The position numbers were made by a program, and so were the translations under genes. The notes beneath the pieces were generated by a model. It worked only from the letters and a program-made list of their open reading frames with translations. It did no database searches and had not been told where the DNA came from. A stretch of 64,000 nucleotides of DNA from Blastomyces gilchristii SLH14081 (lineage: Eukaryota > Ascomycota > Eurotiomycetes > Onygenales > Ajellomycetaceae), in NCBI RefSeq assembly GCF_000003855.2, contig NW_003101664.1:337285-401284 (forward strand). Direction: 5' to 3'. Of this stretch, positions 58,512 through 64,000 are shown piece by piece. The stretch's first letter is position 1, and each line of letters begins with the position of its first letter.

Positions 58512-58885
58512 ATTATTATTATTATTATTATTCTTTCATTATACTTATATACAAGCGGAGCTTATGATGAGTTCTTGCATGATGTTAAATACAGATCAAG
58601 TATTGATTATACAGAAGGAAATACAGGTGTTGAGATCACGCCAAGATAATAAGAACATAGGAAAATACAAAGAAGTGACAATTAAATACATGTGATAATA
58701 ACTTCTCAGCTCAGAAATATAGAGTGATTCATTGAAGTGATTTGTACACCTCTGTATTTATTAGAAACCTGAGGTGCTTGAGTTTCAGATTTAATGTATT
58801 CCCTGCGGGTTTCGAACCCACGCGCCTTGGTTTCCCACGCCAAGGCGCTACCAGGTGGCCGCATTAACCATTCAGCCACCGGGGC
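58512..58885 (-). mobile_element. tRNA-derived SINE with (AAT)n tail
   Basis: The 374 bp insert is flanked by exact 14 bp duplications ACAGCTACAGTGTT (58498-58511 and 58886-58899). On the minus strand it starts GCCCCGG. It carries a polymerase III A box TGGCTGAATGG (58878-58868) and a perfect B box GGTTCGAAACC (58818-58808), with a 9 bp-arm hairpin between them (58822-58848), like the long variable arm of a Ser/Leu-type tRNA. A body of about 250 bp follows, then a (AAT)7 tail at 58532-58512. No acceptor stem closes properly, so it is not a functional tRNA. CpG steps are intact in the head, while the host DNA is decayed, so it is a recent arrival. Confidence 0.85.
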
Positions 58886-58899
58886 ACAGCTACAGTGTT

Positions 58900-60490
58900 G
58901 TATAGCAATATTATCTTCATTCAATACATGCACTGTTGATATTCTTTATATACAGTTATTATATAATCTGTATCAGAGATACATGCAGAAAACAGATCTT
59001 TATTACTAGAATAAATGATTACAGCAATTCTCTATTTTCATATTATAAAGATAAGTTATTCTCATTTCTTTCTTCTCTCTTTTCTCTTCTTCAATCAATC
59101 ACTAATTTCAAGCTGATATGAAAACTATTAAAACACTCTCAGAAATTCTCAAATTGAAGAGTATAGACTAATTAAATTTTAAATATAGAAGAAATTAAAT
59201 TATCTTCTATAAATTTAATTACTTACTCTCTTTTAAATAAAACAGCAGTCATATTCTCTTCTCTTCTCAATCAAATAAAACATGGCTTATGAAAAGTGAG
59301 TACTATATCAGACTATAATGATCAATATAGTCTCAGTACACAGAACTGTATATACACAGTATATACTGAATTAAGAGACTGTGTGAGTTATAAACTGACA
59401 GCAGTATCTCAGAGAGAGTTGTACAGTATAAGAAAGCTGCAATTCTCAGTTATATATGCAGAGAATGAATTATTATAGTAAGTGTATATATATTAAAGTA
59501 ATACTTTTTAATAATACTCAGTCTCTGATATAATGAAAATAGAGTCTCTCTGTGAGATTCATTTCTATCAGAAGTCAGAGAATCTTATATTTCTTAAGAT
59601 TATCTTCACATATCTTATCTGTGAAATTGATGAGAGAAATCATTGATTTCAGTATTCTATTCTTAATATTATTCAAGTGACAGCAGAGTTCATTCTGATC
59701 ACACTTTTTAAGTGTATATTTTTTAATTATTCATATTTATATAGATATATACTGATTATTTATTAGATAATATTAAGATAATAACTTATTACAGCTGTAT
59801 TACTCTCACTGTGAGAAATATACAGTTAATAATAAATATTATAAAGACTCTGAAAAGTAAGTATTTTAAAGATACTGCAGCTCTGTAATCTTGATTTTTT
59901 TTTTATTTTTATTTTTTATTTTTTTCTTTTTCTTTTCTTTTTTTTTTTATTTTTCTTTTTCTTTCTATCTCTTTTTTTTCTTTCTCTTCTTTTTTTCTTT
60001 CTCTTTTTTTTTTATTGTGATTTTTTCTTGTTATTTTATTTTTTGTTTTTTTATTATTTTTTATATTTTACATTTTTTTTTTAATTAAAATAATATTAAT
60101 TATAATCTATATTTAGAAAAGTAATAATATTTAATAACACTCTCTGTTGAATTTTCAACAAATGAGTACTATATTATGATATTATATAAGTGAGAAATGA
60201 TTTCATGATCTCATTTAATATCATTTTCAATAATAAGATCAGAATGAAAATGTGACTAAGAATTTCAATATATTCTTTATCTAAGACTAGATTTTTATTT
60301 GAAAAGTAAATCTGAAACCTTTAATATTTGAAATAACAGGATTTGAAATTAATGTGATGAACACAAATTATGATCAGAAGTAATGCTTTTAGATAACATG
60401 ATAACTGTAAAGTTTGATTCTGGTCTCAGACACGGTCATACGGTCAGTCTAGACACTACTCTCAAACTGTTGTAATTTTCACGATGAGAG
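58900..60490. other. decayed AT-rich DNA, no readable gene
   Basis: Contains only short frames, such as 59296-59478 (plus) without motifs. A short stretch near 60420-60490 is less mutated (contains CACGGTCATACGGTC) and borders the Gypsy copy. Confidence 0.45.
59894..60083. repeat. ~190 bp nearly pure pyrimidine (T-rich) tract
   Basis: The plus strand is almost all T with some C and a few isolated purines. Low-complexity DNA. Confidence 0.9.
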
Positions 60491-60684
60491 TGTTACGAGA
60501 TGAAGACTAGCTTTATCAGAGTGAATAGCAGCAGTATACTAGATCATATTGAAACTGAATCTTGAAGAAGAAGAAGAAGAAGAAGAAGCTATCTAAGCTA
60601 GAGATGAGTGAGTGAATATGAGGTAGTAAGGCTTGTGTGAGTCACCTGATCATGCTCTATGCTCTAAGAGTCAAGACTCTTATA
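60491..60684 (-). repeat. LTR of the second Gypsy B copy
   Basis: About 194 bp, the inverse of the 187 bp LTRs at 10148 and 15510, including the (GAA)n run. Small indels explain the extra length. Confidence 0.88.
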
Positions 60685-61847
60685 TTCTGCCTTTTCATCT
60701 CCGCCGCGGGTCTCTCTTTCTGTAGTTAAAAAATACATATATATGATGATACATTAATGTTCATGATTTCTTGCTAGTGAGACAAGCTCTGCTCTAGTTA
60801 CAGCTGATGAGACAAGCCCTGCTCTGAGATTTCTAGCAGAACATGCTCTGCTCTAGAGATTGCAGTAGTGAGAACTTCTGACTCTACTGTGTATTATATA
60901 TACTAGTGAGATGAGCTCTGCTCTAGATTCAGTATTGATTGTTGTATCAGATCAGTGTATTAATATTATTATAGCTTATAAGAGTGAACTTGAAATGAGA
61001 AAAGTATGTCTGCTTGATTGATTATCTCAGCTGATATATTAGAAACAGTGTTATTAAGTGAGAAAGACTGTGATTAATATAAGTAGTACTTATAGAAGAC
61101 TTCTATATATGATTAAGTATTAATGAGATAAGCAGAGTTCATTCACTTATTAAACTGAGATTCTTTTTTCAGTTATTATATAAGAAACTTAATCTTATTC
61201 TCTCTTAGAAGTTTCATATCTAGAATCTCACTAATATTATAGTCTTTATTCATATTATCTATCTCTGAGTGAATAGCTTTTAAGAGTGTATAATTATTAT
61301 TAATTTCTGTGACTCTGTAAGATTCTAGAAGAGAGATATAAAAAATATTATATATACAGTATAATAAGAGTAGTAATAGCTTATAGACTTAAGTATTAAT
61401 ATATTTTAATACTATAAAGAATTCTAGAAACTTATGATTTAACTTCTTATTAAAATGTCTTATTTTTATATTCTTATTATTAAGAAAGACTAGATCTTCT
61501 TCTTTAAATTCCTGAGAATTATTATAGATATAGTGAATTATGAGATTCTGAGTATATAATAGATATATATAAGTCTCTTCTTAAGCTTTCTTAATAAGTA
61601 TTACATGATATTCAGTGTCTGAGTGATTCAGTTCTGAGACTGAAAAGTCAGATATAATCAGCGGTAATAAGTGATATTCTAGATTTATGAAAAAAAGTGT
61701 GACATCTAGTATTGAATGAATTAAATTACTGTATATAAACTCTGCAAGAGTTAAAAGATTTACTCAGTTAGTTTAAAAATAGTCTGTGTAGAGATAAATA
61801 TAGATTTCTAACTCTCAGTTCTATCTTTCTATTTATTTATCAGTCTG

Positions 61848-62105
61848 TGTAAGAATAAATGCTCACAGGTAATTATTCAGATGTTTGCAGCTTGATGTGA
61901 TATGTACTGTTAACTACTAGAAGTATTTATAATAGAAAGATAAAATGTAGAGATTAAATGTATAATAGTATTTAAGCTGAGTTATAAATAGTATTCATGA
62001 ACTTCAGTCTATATAGTTGTATGTAGTCAAGAGCTGCTAACTCTATTAATTATATAAGAGATAGAAATAGAGATAAAGAATCTGTAAGAAGTGAGATTTC
62101 TTACA
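61848..62105 (-). repeat. LTR of the second Gypsy E copy
   Basis: 258 bp, the same length as both LTRs of Gypsy E. Starts TGTAAGAATAAATGCTCACAGG, ends TTTCTTACA. Confidence 0.9.
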
Positions 62106-64000
62106 TCTCTCTCTCTCTCTAAGACTTTATTTGTGAAGTCTTTCACTGAGTGACTTCATAGAATCAGCTCAGTACTGTAGTAATACTTATTAAAAACTCT
62201 TCATATCTATAAAAAATCTTAGTAAGGAAAAATTTCTTGTTACTATAAAGAGAAAAGAGTCTGTTACTTAGTTTCTTATTCTGTAAGATTCTTTATAATT
62301 TACAGATTCTTCTCTGACTATCATACAGATTTATCTCACATCTTTTATATAAAAGAGTTTCAGTTAACTCTTAATTATTTTTATAAGATTCTTATATAAT
62401 TATCACACAGATTCATCTCACAGATGAATCACTCTCTGTAAGATTACTCTTATTAAAGAGAAGTATTTATCAGTTAATCTTTTATTTATTCTTATAAATC
62501 ATTGTTCTTTGACACTGTAGAATTGTAAGAAATTTTTTATTCTTTCATTAACTCTGTAGAATTATAGAATTAAGATGTCTGCAGTCTGCAATCACTCTTT
62601 ATAGTTATATAGAAAGATTCAGATCTGCAATTCACAATTACTCTTTATTTACTAGAGTGATCTGACTGTTTCATGAAATCACTCACAGTGTAAGCAAACC
62701 TCTTTAAAGTAGTATAAATATCTTAGGTCTGTCTGTGAAACCTTATCTTCTTTTCTCTTTTTCTGTAACAGCTCTCATTCTCACAAACTGTGAGTATTCT
62801 CATTCATCCGTGAAGTGTTTTCACTCAGATGACAGAGAGAGAGTGTTTCTGACAATGTTTGCAGGCAACTCATGCAACCGGATCACATCACAGATGAAGA
62901 TGTGAGTCAAATTCTTTGACTTCAAGTTCTTGTGAGTGAGTATAAAGTGTGCTATCTTGATAAAGTGATTCACTATTATCAGTACACTGTTAAAGCAGAC
63001 ATTATATATGTTCTTACTTTCAGAGAGACTTACAAGAGCATTCATTTCTAGCTGTTTTCAAGGTTTCTATGAGATGAGTAGAGGAGTAAGTTCTTTATAT
63101 AATCTGAATCACACTATTCATGAACTCTGATAAATAGTATAAGAATTCACTATCTTCTTTATAAGTTCTCATATTTTCAGTCAGAAGTATTTTCTTGTAA
63201 GCAACTCATGAGTTCTAGTATCTATAAAATGACCTACTAGAGAAGAGTTATGATATCTTTTAATAAGTTCTATATATAGAAACTCATTCATAGATATATA
63301 AATTCAGCTCTCTCTTTATAAGAGATTATTTAAGTCTCTTCAATTCTTTGTTTCTGCAGAATTAGTCCCTGTTATAAGCAGTTTCTAAATATACTGAGTA
63401 TATTCATTTTTCAGTTGTAGTTTAGATAATCTGAATAGAAGATCTTATAAAGACTTATACTCTGTTTCTTCTTATATCAGATCTTTCACAGTGCTTCTCA
63501 AAGCTTATAAACTCTTCAGATTATAGATACTCTCTTCAAGAATTCTTGCAGAGATTCTCAGAGTGTTAACTCTCAGTATTATAGAGAGTAGTTACACAGA
63601 CTTCTTCTCTCTCTTTTTTCTCTTCTTTCACAGAGAATTGAGAGACTCTTCAGTCAATCTCTTTATAATACTCAGTCTGAGCATTCTATAAAGCTTTTCT
63701 ATCTTTTCTAGTCTCTCTGTATCTGTTACTCTGATCTTCTTAATATAGTCTGATCTGTAAGAGAGGTTATCTGCTGAGTTCTTAGTTTTCTTAATATATT
63801 CTATCTTGAATCAGAACTCACTCAGTCTCTGAGCTCAGTGAATCTATCACTGTGAGAGTTTCTTAATTAAAGTAAACTATTATAAGCTATTATAATCAGT
63901 TCTAATAATAATCACTGTTATAAGACTCTTAAAATAGTGATATCAGTAATAGAAGAATTTCACTATTATAAGAAGCTTCTGATTATAATATTATAATTAA
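61848..64000 (-). mobile_element. second copy of Gypsy E family, reversed, internally deleted (partial)
   Basis: A 258 bp LTR (61848-62105, inverted) is followed by sequence matching the inverse of Gypsy E from 31751 back to about 31000. It then jumps near 62850 to the inverse of about 29020 and continues to 27850 at the window end. The integrase core on the minus strand (62821-63045) reads NALVSLSESKNIYNVCFNSVLIIVNHFIKIAHFI and ends in RNTLSLSSE, encoded by the fused 3' region. About 1.97 kb is missing relative to E. Confidence 0.88.

Larger units (their letters stand above)
60491..64000 (-). mobile_element. second copy of Gypsy B family, reversed and split by a Gypsy E copy (partial)
   Basis: It begins with an inverted LTR at 60491-60684 (TGTTACGAGATGAAG...), followed by the inverted 3' end of the family. 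The stretch 60700-61847 matches the inverse of about 15500-14300. At 61848 a Gypsy E-family LTR interrupts it at the integrase, corresponding to about 14298 in copy B. The rest of this copy lies beyond the window. Confidence 0.87.

Noticed and set aside
58798..58890. A functional tRNA gene
   Set aside because: A and B boxes are good, but the acceptor arms pair poorly, the middle does not fold to a normal anticodon arm, and a body, tail and target duplications continue beyond. It is a SINE head.
59891..60088. Phe-rich membrane-like protein
   Set aside because: Translation of a polypyrimidine tract.

Overview
This window reads as nuclear DNA of a filamentous ascomycete. Genes carry short spliceosomal introns (47-58 bp, GT..AG). 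The protein families seen (galactokinase, FunK1 kinase, APH-type phosphotransferase, fungal AAA ATPase, BTB protein) are typical of Eurotiomycetes, and FunK1/APH expansions make Onygenales a reasonable guess. I cannot name the species. Composition is sharply two-state: gene islands of ordinary GC alternate with very AT-rich blocks that are transposable elements decayed by C-to-T and G-to-A changes, in the style of repeat-induced point mutation (RIP).

Layout. 1-3294: possible 3' end of an upstream gene, then a complete three-exon galactokinase gene. 3295-9298: a small element with terminal inverted repeats, split by a 5.2 kb Copia element on the minus strand. 9299-10147: a small GC-rich patch with a FunK1 gene fragment and inverted repeats. 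10148-15696: a Ty3/Gypsy chromovirus on the plus strand, itself inside a ~360 bp element with 29 bp inverted ends. 16230-17710: a BTB gene with an in-frame stop. 17795-39538: one Copia element, split by a Gypsy element (23168-39157), which is in turn split by a second Gypsy element (24756-32009) and by a 5'-truncated LINE (34577-35469). LTR pairs of equal length and matching target duplications fix this nesting.

39539-54370 is the main gene island: non-coding DNA with perfect hairpins, a LINE remnant, a CCCTAGGG-rich array, an intact 808-residue FunK1 kinase, an eight-exon AAA ATPase, several small or broken hypothetical genes, and an intact APH-family phosphotransferase. 54370-64000 is again decayed repeat DNA. 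It holds a well-preserved tRNA-derived SINE (58512-58885) with 14 bp target duplications and an (AAT)n tail, then a reversed copy of the first Gypsy family (from 60491) into which a reversed, internally deleted copy of the second Gypsy family has jumped (from 61848, running off the window).

No metabolic operon or cluster is evident. Galactokinase is a housekeeping gene at the edge of repeat DNA. The kinase/phosphotransferase/AAA/BTB set looks like fast-evolving accessory paralogs, several of them already lost to single transition-type stop codons. The most informative material is the transposon stratigraphy: LTR pairs give a direct record of which cytosines mutate, and a SINE and a LINE with matching tails suggest a trans-mobilisation pair.
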